A DNA stretch of 64,000 nt from Clostridium_AT stratigraminis (GTDB lineage Bacteria; Bacillota; Clostridia; Clostridiales; Clostridiaceae). The notes below the pieces were generated by a model that saw nothing but the letters and a program-made list of their open reading frames with translations, ran no database searches and had not been told where the DNA came from. Each line of letters opens with the position of its first letter. The stretch's first letter is position 1. Shown here in pieces: positions 8,045 through 17,723 of the stretch. The stretch covers positions 310,001 to 374,000 of the forward strand of contig NZ_JBJHZZ010000001.1 of the NCBI RefSeq assembly GCF_045310675.1, read 5' to 3'. A program made the translations under genes and the position numbers.

Positions 8045-9772
8045 ATGTTAAGACTTTACAGATTTTTAAGGCCCTATACTGTTATGGTAATAGGTGTCGT
8101 AATTTTAGTAGCCTTACAGGCTTTAGGAGATCTTTATCTTCCGACCTTGATGTCAGACATAATAAATGATGGAGTTATGCAGGGAGATACAAACAAGATT
8201 TTTCATATTGGCGGTGTGATGCTTCTAGTTGCTTTAGGAGGAGTTATTTGCTCAGTTATTGCAAGTTTATTGTCCTCCAGGTCTGCATCAGGCCTTGGGG
8301 AAATTATTCGAAATAAAGTATTCAGGAAGGTTGAAAGCTTTTCACTGCACGAATTTGATAAATTTGGAACGGCAACATTAATTACAAGAACAACAAATGA
8401 TATAACACAAATCCAAATGGTTACCATTATGATAATGCGTATGATGATTAGTGCACCAATTATGTGTATAGGCGGTATTATAATGGCACTCAGAAAAGAT
8501 GGGTCCCTTACCTGGGTGTTAGGAGTTTCAATACCAGTTCTTATATTGGTTGTTGGAATAATAGCATCACAGATGATACCTCTTTTTAAAAAAGTTCAGG
8601 TAAAGGTTGATAGAATAAATCTTGTCTTACGTGAAAAACTTACAGGAATAAGAGTTATACGCGCTTTTAATACAATAGGCAAAGAAGCAAATCGTTTTAA
8701 TGAAGCTAATGTTGACCTTACAGAAAACTATATCAAGGTTAATAGAATTATGTCCTTTATGATGCCATCCATAATGCTTATTATGAACTTTACGTCGCTG
8801 GCAATTCTTTGGTTCGGTGGCAAACGTATCAGTGAGGGAACCTTAGATTTAGGTGCACTTTCTGCATTTACTCAATATGCAATGCAAATTATGATGTCAA
8901 TGCTTATGCTTTCAATGATGTACATCATGGTTCCTCGTGCGCAGGCTGCAGCAGCGAGAATTAATGAAGTACTTGATACGGTACCAGATATAACTGATTC
9001 AGAAGAAATTAAGGACAAGTTTGAAGGAAGAGGATATGTAGAATTTAAAGATGTAACCTTCAATTATCAAGGAGCTGAAGAACCTGCTCTTAGAAATATT
9101 TCCTTTACTGCAAAACCGAATGAAGTCACTGCTATCATTGGAAGTACTGGCTCCGGCAAGTCAACATTAATAAATCTTATTCCAAGATTTTATGATATAC
9201 AAAGCGGAAATATTTTAGTTGATGGAGTAGATGTAAGGGAGATTTCACAGGAAGAGCTTCGAAAAAAGATAGGTTTTGTTCCACAGAAGGCGGTTTTATT
9301 CTCAGGTACAATAGCCGATAATATCAGATTCGGAAATGATAATGCAAGTGACGAAGAGGTTAGGCATGCCGCTGAAGTAGCACAAGCTGCTGATTTTATT
9401 GAAAATATGGACGGAGGCTATGGCCACGAAATCGCTCAGGGTGGTTCAAATGTTTCTGGTGGTCAAAAGCAGCGTCTTTCTATAGCACGTGCATTAGTCA
9501 GAAAGCCTGAAATATATATTTTTGATGACAGTTTCTCTGCTTTAGACTTTAAAACAGATGCAAAGCTTAGGGCGGCACTTAAAAAGGAAACTTTAGATTC
9601 AACTGTGATTATTGTTGCACAAAGAGTTGGTACAGTTATGGATGCAGATAGAATTATAGTTTTAGATGAAGGTTCTGTTGTAGGAATCGGAACTCATAAG
9701 GAATTACTTGAAAAGTGTGACGTTTACCGTGAAATTGTATCCTCACAACTTTCAGAGGAGGAGATAGCATGA
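8045..9772 (+). CDS. ABC exporter half-transporter with degenerate catalytic site (heterodimer subunit 1)
   Basis: A 575-residue type IV ABC exporter half: six TM helices (~15-310), then a nucleotide-binding domain with Walker A GSTGSGKST, Q-loop VPQKAVLF and a canonical signature SGGQKQR. The Walker B end reads FDDS, with Asp495 where the catalytic Glu should be, and the H-loop His is replaced by Gln526 (AQRVGT). This is the known pattern of the degenerate-site subunit in heterodimeric exporters such as TM287/288, LmrCD and YheIH. The ATG overlaps the ribosome-binding context of the marR stop, and the 3' end overlaps the next gene by 4 bp, indicating tight coupling. It probably exports drugs or lipids. 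Confidence 0.93.
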   Translation: MLRLYRFLRPYTVMVIGVVILVALQALGDLYLPTLMSDIINDGVMQGDTNKIFHIGGVMLLVALGGVICSVIASLLSSRSASGLGEIIRNKVFRKVESFSLHEFDKFGTATLITRTTNDITQIQMVTIMIMRMMISAPIMCIGGIIMALRKDGSLTWVLGVSIPVLILVVGIIASQMIPLFKKVQVKVDRINLVLREKLTGIRVIRAFNTIGKEANRFNEANVDLTENYIKVNRIMSFMMPSIMLIMNFTSLAILWFGGKRISEGTLDLGALSAFTQYAMQIMMSMLMLSMMYIMVPRAQAAAARINEVLDTVPDITDSEEIKDKFEGRGYVEFKDVTFNYQGAEEPALRNISFTAKPNEVTAIIGSTGSGKSTLINLIPRFYDIQSGNILVDGVDVREISQEELRKKIGFVPQKAVLFSGTIADNIRFGNDNASDEEVRHAAEVAQAADFIENMDGGYGHEIAQGGSNVSGGQKQRLSIARALVRKPEIYIFDDSFSALDFKTDAKLRAALKKETLDSTVIIVAQRVGTVMDADRIIVLDEGSVVGIGTHKELLEKCDVYREIVSSQLSEEEIA

Positions 9773-12700
9773 GCGAAAACAGAGTAAGCAGAAAACCAGC
9801 AGGAGGCCGAAGAGGCGGACCAATGGGCGGAATGGGAAGACCTGTAGAAAAAGCTAAGGACTTTAAAGGTTCCCTTAAAAGGCTTCTAGGATATTTAAAA
9901 CCACATAAAACTAAGCTTGCAATTGTTCTTATATTTGCTATTTTAAGTACTACCTTTACAATCGCAGCTCCAAAAATAACAAGTAAGGCAATGAATAAAT
10001 TGCAGAATGCTTACATGGCTCGTAAGATGTTATCTGAAATGGCAAATGGTCAAAATAAAGCAATAGATCAAATGAATAGCAAAATGGGGGACGTTCAAAA
10101 AGAAGCTGTAGATAAAATTATTGACAAAATGGCTGAGGGTCAGAAAACAGCAGTAGACAAAATAACCACAAGTATGGGGGATGCTCAAGCAAAAGCTGTT
10201 GATGAGATATATAAAAATATGGCAGTGCAAGTGTATCAAGGTGTGCTTACAGGACAGAAAACTGCCGTTGATAATATAACTACTCAGATGGCAGCTGCTC
10301 AAAAGTCCATGGTTGATAAAATTAAGCAGCAAATGCAGCAGGCGCAGCAGGCAGCCCAAAATGGGATTCAGGTTCCTCAGCAAGATCCTGAGACTTTAGC
10401 GGCCATTCAAAAATTAATGAAGCTGCCAATGATTGATGCAACAAATGACAGAGCAACAAGAGTTAAAACTACTCTTCAATTTATTGATATTCTTGAGGCT
10501 ATGCCTGCAAATGGACAGATTGATAAGGCATCACTTGCACCATTGAAGGAATTATTGAATATTCAGATGCTGGACAAAGCTAAAGTAGGAAATGATAAGG
10601 TTACTGTAATCAAAAAATTCATGAGTGCTGCAAAGAAGCTGCCTGGAGGCAGCGCACAAAGTACAATGAGTCTTACTACGGCACAAATGAATGAGGTCTA
10701 TAATAAAATTGCCAAGATGACTGACTTTACCTCTAAAACTTCTAGCTCCAATACCAAGACGAATCAAAAGGCTGCGGATGCTGTACAAAAATTGCTGAAG
10801 CTTCCATTGATAAACAACATTCAAGATACTACAGAGAAGAAGAATACTTTAAATCAGCTAATAGATATATTCAAAGATATGCCTGATATGTCAAGCAGCA
10901 GTAATACTTCAAGCTCTGGAAGTCAAATAAATAAGTCAGACCTGCAGGCTATTAAAGACTTATTAGCAGTACCTGATATAACCACAATTAAAGATTCAAA
11001 AGAAAAGACAGCAACAGTAATTAAATTGGTTGATGTACTTGGTAAAATGCCTAAGGTGGACAACGGTACAAGCACACAATCAAAGGACACAATGAATCCT
11101 GATGAGCTTAAAAGTGTAAAAGAATTATTAAGTTTACCAATGTTAAACTCAATAACAGACACTAATGAAAAAGCTAAAGTTACAAGCAAAATGCTTGATA
11201 TATTCGCTAGTATGCCAGAGATAGATACTACCGACAGTTCAAATTCGGAAAATAAGATAGATGCCAAGAGTATAAAGTCAATTCAGGAGTTTATTGCACT
11301 TCCAAAGCTTTCTACATTAACCGATGCAAATCAAAGGGCTGATGTAACCCAGAAGATTTTGAATTTGGGAAGTGAATTGACAAAGACCATGGACAATGCT
11401 CCTACAGATCCAAAAGATAATGTGAAGTTTACTGATGATCAAATAAAGTCAGTAATTACTTCAATTAGAGAAACAAATGGTGATTATGATTTCCACTATA
11501 TAGGAATAATTGTGCTTGTTCTAATAGGAATGTATGTAATAAGTGCATTATTCAGCTTAACAATGGGTCTTGTAATGTCAGGAGTTTCACAGAAGACAGT
11601 CCGTGATTTAAGGAGAGAGGTAGATGAAAAGCTTGCAAGACTTCCTCTTAAGTATTTTGATATGCATGCTCATGGTGATATTTTAAGCCGTGTTACAAAT
11701 GACGTTGATACTATTGCAACTACTTTGCAGCAAAGTTTAACACAAATAATTACCTCAGTTGTGTCTATAATAGGTTATATCATTATGATGCTTACAATCA
11801 GTCCTGTTTTAACACTTATTGTAATAGCTACTTTACCGCTTTACATTATAGCTACTGTTACTATTGCTAAGAAGTCACAGAAGTACTTTGCAGCTCAGCA
11901 AAAGGAAATCGGCCTGATTAGCGGGCATGTAGAGGAAATGTACACAGGACATAAAATAGTAAAAGCTTTTGGACATGAAAAAGATTCAATAGAAGAGTTT
12001 GAAGCAATAAATAAGAGACTAAAAAATGCAGGCTGGAAAGCTCAATTTGTTTCAGGTATTATGTACCCCCTAATGAACTTTATAAGTAACATTGGTTATG
12101 TTGGAATAAGTATGGTAGGTGGTATTTGGATTACTAAGAGTATATTGGGTTTAGGCGATATCCTTGCATTTATTCAGTATTCAAGATCCTTTACTATGCC
12201 AATAGTTCAAACTGCAAATATTGCTAATATAATACAATCAACTGTAGCTTGTGCTGAACGTGTATTCGAAATATTAGATGAAAATGAGGAAATTCCTGAC
12301 AACAGTAATGCAGTAGTACTGAAGAATCCAAGAGGGGAAGTTGCTTTCGAACATGTTGATTTTAGATATGTAGAAGATGTACCTCTAATAGAAGACATGA
12401 ATTTGCAAGTGAAACAGGGGCACACGATTGCTATTGTTGGACCTACGGGGGCAGGTAAAACAACACTTGTAAATCTGTTAATGCGTTTCTATGAGATAAA
12501 TGCAGGTAAGATATCAATTGACGGAATTAATATTAATGATATTAAACGAAGTGAATTGCGTAAAATGTTTGGTATGGTTCTTCAAGATACATGGCTATAC
12601 AATGGATCAATTAAAGACAATATAGCTTATGGAAAAGAAGGAGCTGCTATGGAAGACATTATCAGTGCTGCAAAGGCTGCCCATGCAGATCATTTTATAA

Positions 12701-13083
12701 GAACGCTTCCTCAAGGCTATGATACAATTCTTAATGAAGAAGGAACAAATATTTCACAGGGTCAAAAGCAGCTCTTAACTATTGCACGTGCAATACTTGC
12801 AGATCCAAGAATATTAATTCTTGATGAAGCTACTAGTAGTGTTGATACTAGAACAGAAGTATTAATACAAAAGGCTATGGCTAATTTAATGAAGGATAGA
12901 ACAAGCTTTGTAATTGCCCACAGACTTTCTACTATTCGTGACGCAGAGCTTATTTTAGTTATGAATAAGGGAAGAATTATTGAAATGGGTAATCACAAGG
13001 AATTGCTCAGCAAGGGCGGTTTCTATGCTGATCTATACAATAGCCAGTTTTCAGGTGCTAACCTAGATAATGAAGCAGTGTAA
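9769..13083 (+). CDS. ABC exporter half-transporter with ~500-residue extracellular repeat insert (heterodimer subunit 2)
   Basis: 1104 residues, about 480-500 more than the family's usual ~600. TM1 is at ~49-69 and TM2 only at ~576-600, so the extra sequence occupies the first extracellular loop. It consists of a six-fold 15-residue helical repeat (94-191) followed by six ~36-residue repeats (213-540). The rest is canonical: TMs 2-6, Walker A GPTGAGKTT, Walker B ILILDEATSS with the catalytic Glu, and H-loop IAHRLS. The ABC signature is degenerate (SQGQKQ), which complements the degenerate Walker B of subunit 1: the pair forms one active and one inactive ATP site. The N-terminus is Gly/Arg-rich. 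The role of the ectodomain is unknown; ligand capture or cell-wall contact are possibilities. Confidence 0.93.
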   Translation: MSENRVSRKPAGGRRGGPMGGMGRPVEKAKDFKGSLKRLLGYLKPHKTKLAIVLIFAILSTTFTIAAPKITSKAMNKLQNAYMARKMLSEMANGQNKAIDQMNSKMGDVQKEAVDKIIDKMAEGQKTAVDKITTSMGDAQAKAVDEIYKNMAVQVYQGVLTGQKTAVDNITTQMAAAQKSMVDKIKQQMQQAQQAAQNGIQVPQQDPETLAAIQKLMKLPMIDATNDRATRVKTTLQFIDILEAMPANGQIDKASLAPLKELLNIQMLDKAKVGNDKVTVIKKFMSAAKKLPGGSAQSTMSLTTAQMNEVYNKIAKMTDFTSKTSSSNTKTNQKAADAVQKLLKLPLINNIQDTTEKKNTLNQLIDIFKDMPDMSSSSNTSSSGSQINKSDLQAIKDLLAVPDITTIKDSKEKTATVIKLVDVLGKMPKVDNGTSTQSKDTMNPDELKSVKELLSLPMLNSITDTNEKAKVTSKMLDIFASMPEIDTTDSSNSENKIDAKSIKSIQEFIALPKLSTLTDANQRADVTQKILNLGSELTKTMDNAPTDPKDNVKFTDDQIKSVITSIRETNGDYDFHYIGIIVLVLIGMYVISALFSLTMGLVMSGVSQKTVRDLRREVDEKLARLPLKYFDMHAHGDILSRVTNDVDTIATTLQQSLTQIITSVVSIIGYIIMMLTISPVLTLIVIATLPLYIIATVTIAKKSQKYFAAQQKEIGLISGHVEEMYTGHKIVKAFGHEKDSIEEFEAINKRLKNAGWKAQFVSGIMYPLMNFISNIGYVGISMVGGIWITKSILGLGDILAFIQYSRSFTMPIVQTANIANIIQSTVACAERVFEILDENEEIPDNSNAVVLKNPRGEVAFEHVDFRYVEDVPLIEDMNLQVKQGHTIAIVGPTGAGKTTLVNLLMRFYEINAGKISIDGININDIKRSELRKMFGMVLQDTWLYNGSIKDNIAYGKEGAAMEDIISAAKAAHADHFIRTLPQGYDTILNEEGTNISQGQKQLLTIARAILADPRILILDEATSSVDTRTEVLIQKAMANLMKDRTSFVIAHRLSTIRDAELILVMNKGRIIEMGNHKELLSKGGFYADLYNSQFSGANLDNEAV
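10048..10341 (+). repeat. In-gene 15-residue repeat array (residues 94-191 of the ABC exporter)
   Basis: Six units of 15 residues of the type GQKTAVDKITTSMGD, starting at residues 94, 109, 124, 139, 162 and 177, with an 8-residue linker after unit 4. The pattern Q.KAVD.I...M is amphipathic and suggests a long helix or coiled coil just outside TM1. Confidence 0.85.
10405..11388 (+). repeat. In-gene ~36-residue repeat array (residues 213-540 of the ABC exporter)
   Basis: Six diverged units starting near residues 213, 258, 338, 394, 449 and 504. The consensus is about (V/I)(K/Q)(E/K)LL.LPMLN.I.D, then ..EK..V..K..DI...MP. Polar Ser/Asn/Gly-rich linkers separate them. Spacing is about 45-80 residues, the last three at 55-56. 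Confidence 0.85.
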
Positions 13084-13112
13084 TATACTCAAGAATAATT
13101 AAACAAATAGAT

Positions 13113-13162
13113 AAAAGTGACCCTATGTATATGAAAGAAGTATACATAGGGTCACTTTTTAG
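13113..13162 (+). terminator. Strong intrinsic terminator after the exporter operon
   Basis: Perfect 19-bp stem (13113-13131 / 13141-13159), 9-nt loop, ending in a T-run. Confidence 0.9.
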
Positions 13163-13185
13163 CTTACAATCAAAATGTTTTTATA

Positions 13186-13214
13186 TTGACTTATGATGAA
13201 AACTTTCCTAACAT
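13186..13214 (+). promoter_or_regulatory. Probable promoter of the second marR gene
   Basis: TTGACT (13186-13191), 17-bp spacer, TAACAT (13209-13214). A better -10 (TATAAT, 13216-13221) lies at too long a spacing. Confidence 0.45.
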
Positions 13215-13257
13215 ATATAATATATATGAAAAGTCTCTAAACCATCAGGAGGTCAAA

Positions 13258-13725
13258 ATGAAAGAGAATAGCAGCATAGAGCAATCAGATAATGAATATA
13301 TTGAAAAATTAATGTCACTATATAGAGCCCTACTAAAGGATTTTAATGAATATTTCATTGAAAAGACAAAGGAGTTTGGTTTCTCAGGTTCACAATGGTT
13401 TTCAATAAATGCAATATATGAAAATCCAGGAATTAACCTTCAAGAATTGAGCAAAAAATTAAATTTATCAAAAAGCACTGTATCGAGTTTAGTTGACCGA
13501 TTAGTGGACCAAGGATATATCATACGTGAAATTCCAGAAGATAACCGAAGAACTGTAAAATTAACCTTATCCAAACTTTTTTTAAAAAAATTCAATCTAA
13601 AAGATATTAGAAACGAATATTTTTCAGATATTTCTAAAAATGCGTCAATTGAAGATTTAAAGGAAGTTGTAAATGGACTAGAAAAGTTTCAGGAACTTAT
13701 AAATAAGAGTAAGTCTTTTAGATAA
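13258..13725 (+). CDS. MarR-family transcriptional regulator (second)
   Basis: I place the start at ATG 13258 because AGGAGG (13247-13252) precedes it. A longer frame from TTG 13186 would begin inside the -35 box. The 155-residue protein has the winged-helix core INLQELSKKLNLSKSTVSSLV and the wing IIREIPEDNRRTVKL. It is only distantly similar to the MarR upstream of the exporter. It lies just after the exporter terminator and is transcribed alone, convergent with degV, so its target is not evident from context. Confidence 0.88.
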   Translation: MKENSSIEQSDNEYIEKLMSLYRALLKDFNEYFIEKTKEFGFSGSQWFSINAIYENPGINLQELSKKLNLSKSTVSSLVDRLVDQGYIIREIPEDNRRTVKLTLSKLFLKKFNLKDIRNEYFSDISKNASIEDLKEVVNGLEKFQELINKSKSFR

Positions 13726-13770
13726 GCGTGATAAATGCAGGTGGTGGAGTATATAAGAGTAGACTTACTT

Positions 13771-14598
13771 TTAATAAAAGGATACAATCATACCACCTTT
13801 GCCTGCATAGGTTCCCATAGTGGCACCCATATAATTTATAATTACATCCTTGGGCTTATATTTATTTATAATCGCATCTCTTAAATACTCAGCATCCTCA
13901 AGGTTATCTATATGAGTTATTCCAAACACCGTATCTTTAAAGTCAGTTTTTCTTTCTCCAATTAGTTCTATTATCCTTTTTAAGAATTTTTTCTTACCAC
14001 GGACTTTTTCAGTTAATTTTACTTTCCCCTCATCATTTTCAAGTATAACCTTGATATCAAGGACCTTGGCTAATGAACCTTGTAATTTGCTTAGTCGGCC
14101 CCCTTTAACAATGTTTTCTAAGGTATCTAATAAAACTAATATATTTGAATCCTTACGATATTCCATAAGAAATTCAACTATTTTTTCTATGGATAATCCT
14201 TCATTAGCAAGCTTTCTAGCCGCAATTAGCTGCAGGCCATGAGCTAAGGACCCTGCTAAGGTATCAAAAACAGTAACATCGACCTGAGACATGTCTCTCC
14301 CAATGCAGGCTGATTGATATGTTCCGCTTAGCTCGGAAGATATTGTAAGGCATAGAATTGAACCTTTACCAGCTAAAATTTTAAATAAATCTGAAAAGGC
14401 TCCCGGCGAAGGCTGAGAAGTCTTTGGCAGCTCCTTAGAATTATTAAGCATTTTATGAAAGTCCTGTGGCGTTAAGTCTATTCCTTCTTGATATTCCTTG
14501 CCATCAATAGTTATAGTTAAAGGTACAACGTGAATATCATATTTATCAATAAGCGCCTTAGGTAAATCAGCAGAACTGTCTGTTACTAACTGAAGCAT
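13771..14598 (-). CDS. DegV family fatty-acid-binding protein
   Basis: 275 residues from the ATG at 14598, which has GAAAGG upstream; a 12-residue longer frame (from 14634) lacks a ribosome-binding site. The DegV signature is clear: LVTDSSADLP at the start, the TSQPSPGAF loop and the Ser/Thr-rich LTISSELSGTYQSA segment that cradle the fatty-acid carboxylate. In the FakA/FakB system of Firmicutes such proteins present exogenous fatty acids to a kinase. No fakA is nearby. The gene is monocistronic, convergent with the second marR. Confidence 0.92.
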   Translation of the reverse strand: MLQLVTDSSADLPKALIDKYDIHVVPLTITIDGKEYQEGIDLTPQDFHKMLNNSKELPKTSQPSPGAFSDLFKILAGKGSILCLTISSELSGTYQSACIGRDMSQVDVTVFDTLAGSLAHGLQLIAARKLANEGLSIEKIVEFLMEYRKDSNILVLLDTLENIVKGGRLSKLQGSLAKVLDIKVILENDEGKVKLTEKVRGKKKFLKRIIELIGERKTDFKDTVFGITHIDNLEDAEYLRDAIINKYKPKDVIINYMGATMGTYAGKGGMIVSFY

Positions 14599-14960
14599 TT
14601 TAATCACAACCTTTCTTTTGCATTTTAAAAGCATTCTTTATATAAATTATTGAAATTCTTACTTGTATTCATATATGTTGTTAATCTATATAATTTTTTA
14701 TGAAGTAACAAATTAAGGCCTTTGTAGTTTTTTAAAAGTAAATGTGATAATATATTTCCTTTTTATTCAAAATTTGGTATAAGTTACTATAATTATACCA
14801 CTTATATAATGATATTTATCAATAGTAGACATGCATCTTAAAATAAAATATGTTATTATAAGATAGGTAATATAACAATTATGTAATAAAGCATTATCTA
14901 AAGATTTTTACAACAAGGCGGTGCTTTATTTTTTAATGCTATAAATTAAGGAGATTTAAA
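14599..14960. other. AT-rich intergenic region between divergent degV and HAD genes
   Basis: Holds the two divergent promoters (not precisely assignable), a weak dyad GGTATAA..TTATACC around 14775-14798, and a possible terminator-like TAAAGCA..TGCTTTA followed by TTTTTT at about 14886-14935. No ORF with a ribosome-binding site was seen. Confidence 0.4.
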
Positions 14961-15758
14961 ATGGGAAAAAAGGCAGTATTTTTTGATGTTGATGGAACTT
15001 TAATAGATTGTACTAATGGAATGAATTACGTATTAGATTCTACAAAAGAAGCTATTAATAAAATTAAAAGTAATGGAGATTTAGCAGTACTAGCTACAGG
15101 TAGACCAAAGTCTTTTTTATATGATGAAATTACTAAGCTAGACTTCGATGCTTATATAACCTCCAATGGTGCTTATGTAGAACTAGATGGTAAAGTCATA
15201 TACAATAGAACTATTGATAAAGAAACAATATATAAAGTTATTTCAATGTGCGAAAAAGAGAATATGGAATATGTATTCGAGGGGCAGGAACTTTCATATT
15301 TTTCTGACTTTAACTCTAAAAATATAAAACAATTAATAAGTGCCTTTTCTATACAAAAAAGATGTTTAATTGATAAACCTGATAGCAAAGATATTTTAGC
15401 TAATAAAATGGTATTGATTTTTGATAATGAAAAACAAAAGGAACTTAGTTATGAACTTCTCAAGGATCAGTTTACCTTTATGCGACACCCAGGTGAAAAT
15501 TCCTATGATATATATTTCAAGGATTGCACAAAGGCAGATGGCATAAAAAGACTAATAGATTATCTTAACATCGAAATGGAAGATACCTTTGCCTTCGGTG
15601 ATGGAATTAATGATATTGAGATGCTGCAAACCGTGGGTTGTGGAATAGCTATGGGTAATGCAAATGAAAAGTTAAAAAAAGTTGCAAACTTAGTTACCGA
15701 TGATGTTTTTTCTCATGGCATATATAACGCTCTTATTAGCCTTCAGCTTATTGCATAG
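14961..15758 (+). CDS. Cof-type HAD-IIB family hydrolase
   Basis: A 265-residue HAD phosphatase of the Cof/YbiV type. Motif I is FFDVDGTLID (nucleophile and acid/base Asp), motif II is the Thr of LATGRP, and motif IV is FGDGINDIEML with the metal-binding Asp pair. A C2-type cap occupies ~85-185. These enzymes dephosphorylate sugar phosphates or cofactors such as FMN. The substrate is not predictable from sequence. AAGGAG precedes the ATG. It is monocistronic and ends in a clear terminator. Confidence 0.92.
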   Translation: MGKKAVFFDVDGTLIDCTNGMNYVLDSTKEAINKIKSNGDLAVLATGRPKSFLYDEITKLDFDAYITSNGAYVELDGKVIYNRTIDKETIYKVISMCEKENMEYVFEGQELSYFSDFNSKNIKQLISAFSIQKRCLIDKPDSKDILANKMVLIFDNEKQKELSYELLKDQFTFMRHPGENSYDIYFKDCTKADGIKRLIDYLNIEMEDTFAFGDGINDIEMLQTVGCGIAMGNANEKLKKVANLVTDDVFSHGIYNALISLQLIA

Positions 15759-15868
15759 AAAACTTTTAAATGACCACTGGCCCCATGAAGAACAAAAGTC
15801 TTATGTTGATGGATAGGAAGCCTACAATTACCTAGATATGATTACTTACTGATAATAGATTGATTAAG

Positions 15869-15905
15869 GTTCTAGCAAATTTTTGCTAGAACCGTTTCTT
15901 TTTTA
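15869..15905 (+). terminator. Intrinsic terminator of the HAD gene
   Basis: GGTTCTAGCAA / TTGCTAGAACC stem (15869-15894) with a tight loop, followed by a T-rich tract. Confidence 0.88.
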
Positions 15906-15964
15906 CTAAAAGTGGAAAGTATATTATAATATATTTGTTACTCATTATTTTTTGAGGTGGTATT

Positions 15965-16915
15965 ATGATTAAGCTTATTAAAGATACTATTTATGAGAAT
16001 TCACAAATTTCAGATGTGTTAAGCAAAATTAAAGATGAGAAGGATAATTACTGGATAGACATGGACAACCCTTCTACAGCAGATTTAGAGGAATTAAAAA
16101 AGTTTTATATGTTTCATTCGCTTTCAATAGAGGATTGTATATCGAAGACAAAGCGTTCTAAAATTGATGAATTTGATAATTATCATTTTCTAATTGCAGT
16201 CACTCATCAAAGCAGTCAAGGTAATTATTATTCTTATAGAAATTTATATATTTTTATAGGCGAAAATTATTTAATCAGCATACATTATGGTGAAAGTAAA
16301 GTTATAAGTGACATAATAAATAAGTATGAAAAGGAAATGGACATATTTCAAAATGGTGTAGGTTTTCTATTGTATCATATTTTAGACGAAACTGTGGACC
16401 AGTATTTTCTTTTAACTGATAGACTTGAGGAAGCTATTAATACACTTGAATTTAAAGCTATGAATAAACCTATCCAGGATACTTTAAATGAGATAATGAA
16501 GACTAAGAGAAATGTAACCAAGCTAAGAAGGGTGGTATCACCTCTCCGTGAAGTTATAAATACCCTCTTAAGACATGATGATATTGCAGACGATAAAAGC
16601 AGAATATACTTTTCAGATATCTATGACCATATTTTAAGGATTTATGACCTTATTGAGTCAGACCAGGAGATGGTAACCTCCTGTCTTGAACTATATTCAT
16701 CACAGTTATCCAATTCCATGAATGTGGTAATGAAATTTTTAACTTCAATTACAACTATTATGACCTCAATAGCCTTGCTTACCGGTTGGTTTGGAATGAA
16801 TTTTTCAAATATGAGAGAGCTTAACTATAAATATAGTTATCCTTTCTTTATAATTTTTGTCATATTAATGACCATAATTCAAATTGCCTTCTTTAAGAGA
16901 AAAAAGTGGCTATAA
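15965..16915 (+). CDS. CorA-family divalent cation (Mg2+) transporter
   Basis: 316 residues: a soluble N-terminal alpha/beta domain with long helices (~1-255), then two C-terminal TM helices. The CorA selectivity motif GMN is at 277-279 (WFGMNFSNM), at the end of TM1, and the C-terminus is basic (FKRKKWL). CorA pentamers take up Mg2+ or related cations across the membrane. GAGGTGG precedes the ATG. It is monocistronic. No Mg riboswitch (M-box) lies upstream. Confidence 0.92.
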   Translation: MIKLIKDTIYENSQISDVLSKIKDEKDNYWIDMDNPSTADLEELKKFYMFHSLSIEDCISKTKRSKIDEFDNYHFLIAVTHQSSQGNYYSYRNLYIFIGENYLISIHYGESKVISDIINKYEKEMDIFQNGVGFLLYHILDETVDQYFLLTDRLEEAINTLEFKAMNKPIQDTLNEIMKTKRNVTKLRRVVSPLREVINTLLRHDDIADDKSRIYFSDIYDHILRIYDLIESDQEMVTSCLELYSSQLSNSMNVVMKFLTSITTIMTSIALLTGWFGMNFSNMRELNYKYSYPFFIIFVILMTIIQIAFFKRKKWL

Positions 16916-16970
16916 TTGTGGACGGTTAATGCCAATTTACACTTTAGTGTTAAGGGACGATTAATAACTA
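16916..16970. repeat. REP-like repeat: GGACGGTTAATG motif pair
   Basis: GTGGACGGTTAATGCC (16918-16932) and AAGGGACGATTAATAAC (about 16952-16968) directly after the corA stop. The same motif recurs at 18603-18761. Confidence 0.6.
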
Positions 16971-17172
16971 TATGCATTTTTACTAATATTGAGAGCTGGT
17001 TAAGGGAATAAAATGTAGTTTTAAAACAAGTATATAAGCGAATTAATAATCTATAAAAAACAGTAATATTATATAATGAGAGATAATATATCTTATCAAT
17101 CTGATAGTTAGTTATAAAGCTTATTGTAAGTGAAATTTAAATTGGCTTTTAATAAGAATAGGGAGGATAAAT

Positions 17173-17361
17173 ATGGATAAAAGGTTGTACAAATCTAATT
17201 CTAATAAAGTAATTGCAGGGGTTTGTGGCGGACTTGCAGAGTATTTTGATATTGATCCTACAATTGTACGTTTAGGATTTGTATTATTTGTGCTATTAGG
17301 AGGAAGCGGAATATTAGGATACTTAATATGTGCTTTAGTTATTCCAAGTAAGATTGAATGA
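17173..17361 (+). CDS. PspC domain protein
   Basis: A 62-residue protein that is a single PspC domain: a basic KRLYKS start, the diagnostic VCGGLAEYFDIDPTIVRL segment and one hydrophobic helix ending in the IPS motif. Stand-alone PspC proteins are small membrane proteins linked to envelope stress. No other psp gene is close. GGGAGG precedes the ATG. Monocistronic. Confidence 0.93.
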   Translation: MDKRLYKSNSNKVIAGVCGGLAEYFDIDPTIVRLGFVLFVLLGGSGILGYLICALVIPSKIE

Positions 17362-17723
17362 GTATTCTATTATACAAATATAAAATTTACAAAATACCAG
17401 ATTAAATTATATATCAATAATTCATAGAAATATAAATAAATCTTAAAAATAAAATAACTGCCCTCAAATGTATAAATTTGAGGGCAGCAGCTTTATAGTA
17501 TTACTAAACAGAAGGAATAATTTAAAATATGACTATTAACAACATACTCAAGCCCCAAGAATACTGTATATAATCAATTTAATGTGATTTAGATAGCATT
17601 TTCTATATAATGTTTTCAAAAAGAGATTAAAATTAATTGAAATGGAATAGTTAAATTAGTAATGCATAAATTATAATTTAAGAATTTAGAAAACTGTTTT
17701 TGTAATAAAGTGGGTGAATGATA
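17362..17723. other. Intergenic region after pspC with one hairpin
   Basis: An 11-bp perfect stem CTGCCCTCAAA / TTTGAGGGCAG (17458-17468 / 17477-17487) probably ends the pspC transcript, although its T-tract is weak (CAGCTTTATAG). The rest is AT-rich and presumably holds the promoter of the next gene. No further ORF seen. Confidence 0.5.

Noticed and set aside
10030..11267. Antisense ORFs opposite the exporter repeats
   Set aside because: They are low-complexity reflections of the repeat codons, with no start signals or protein-like composition.
13186..13257. Upstream TTG start extending the second MarR protein by 24 residues
   Set aside because: The TTG is part of the -35 box TTGACT and has no ribosome-binding site; AGGAGG precedes the ATG at 13258.
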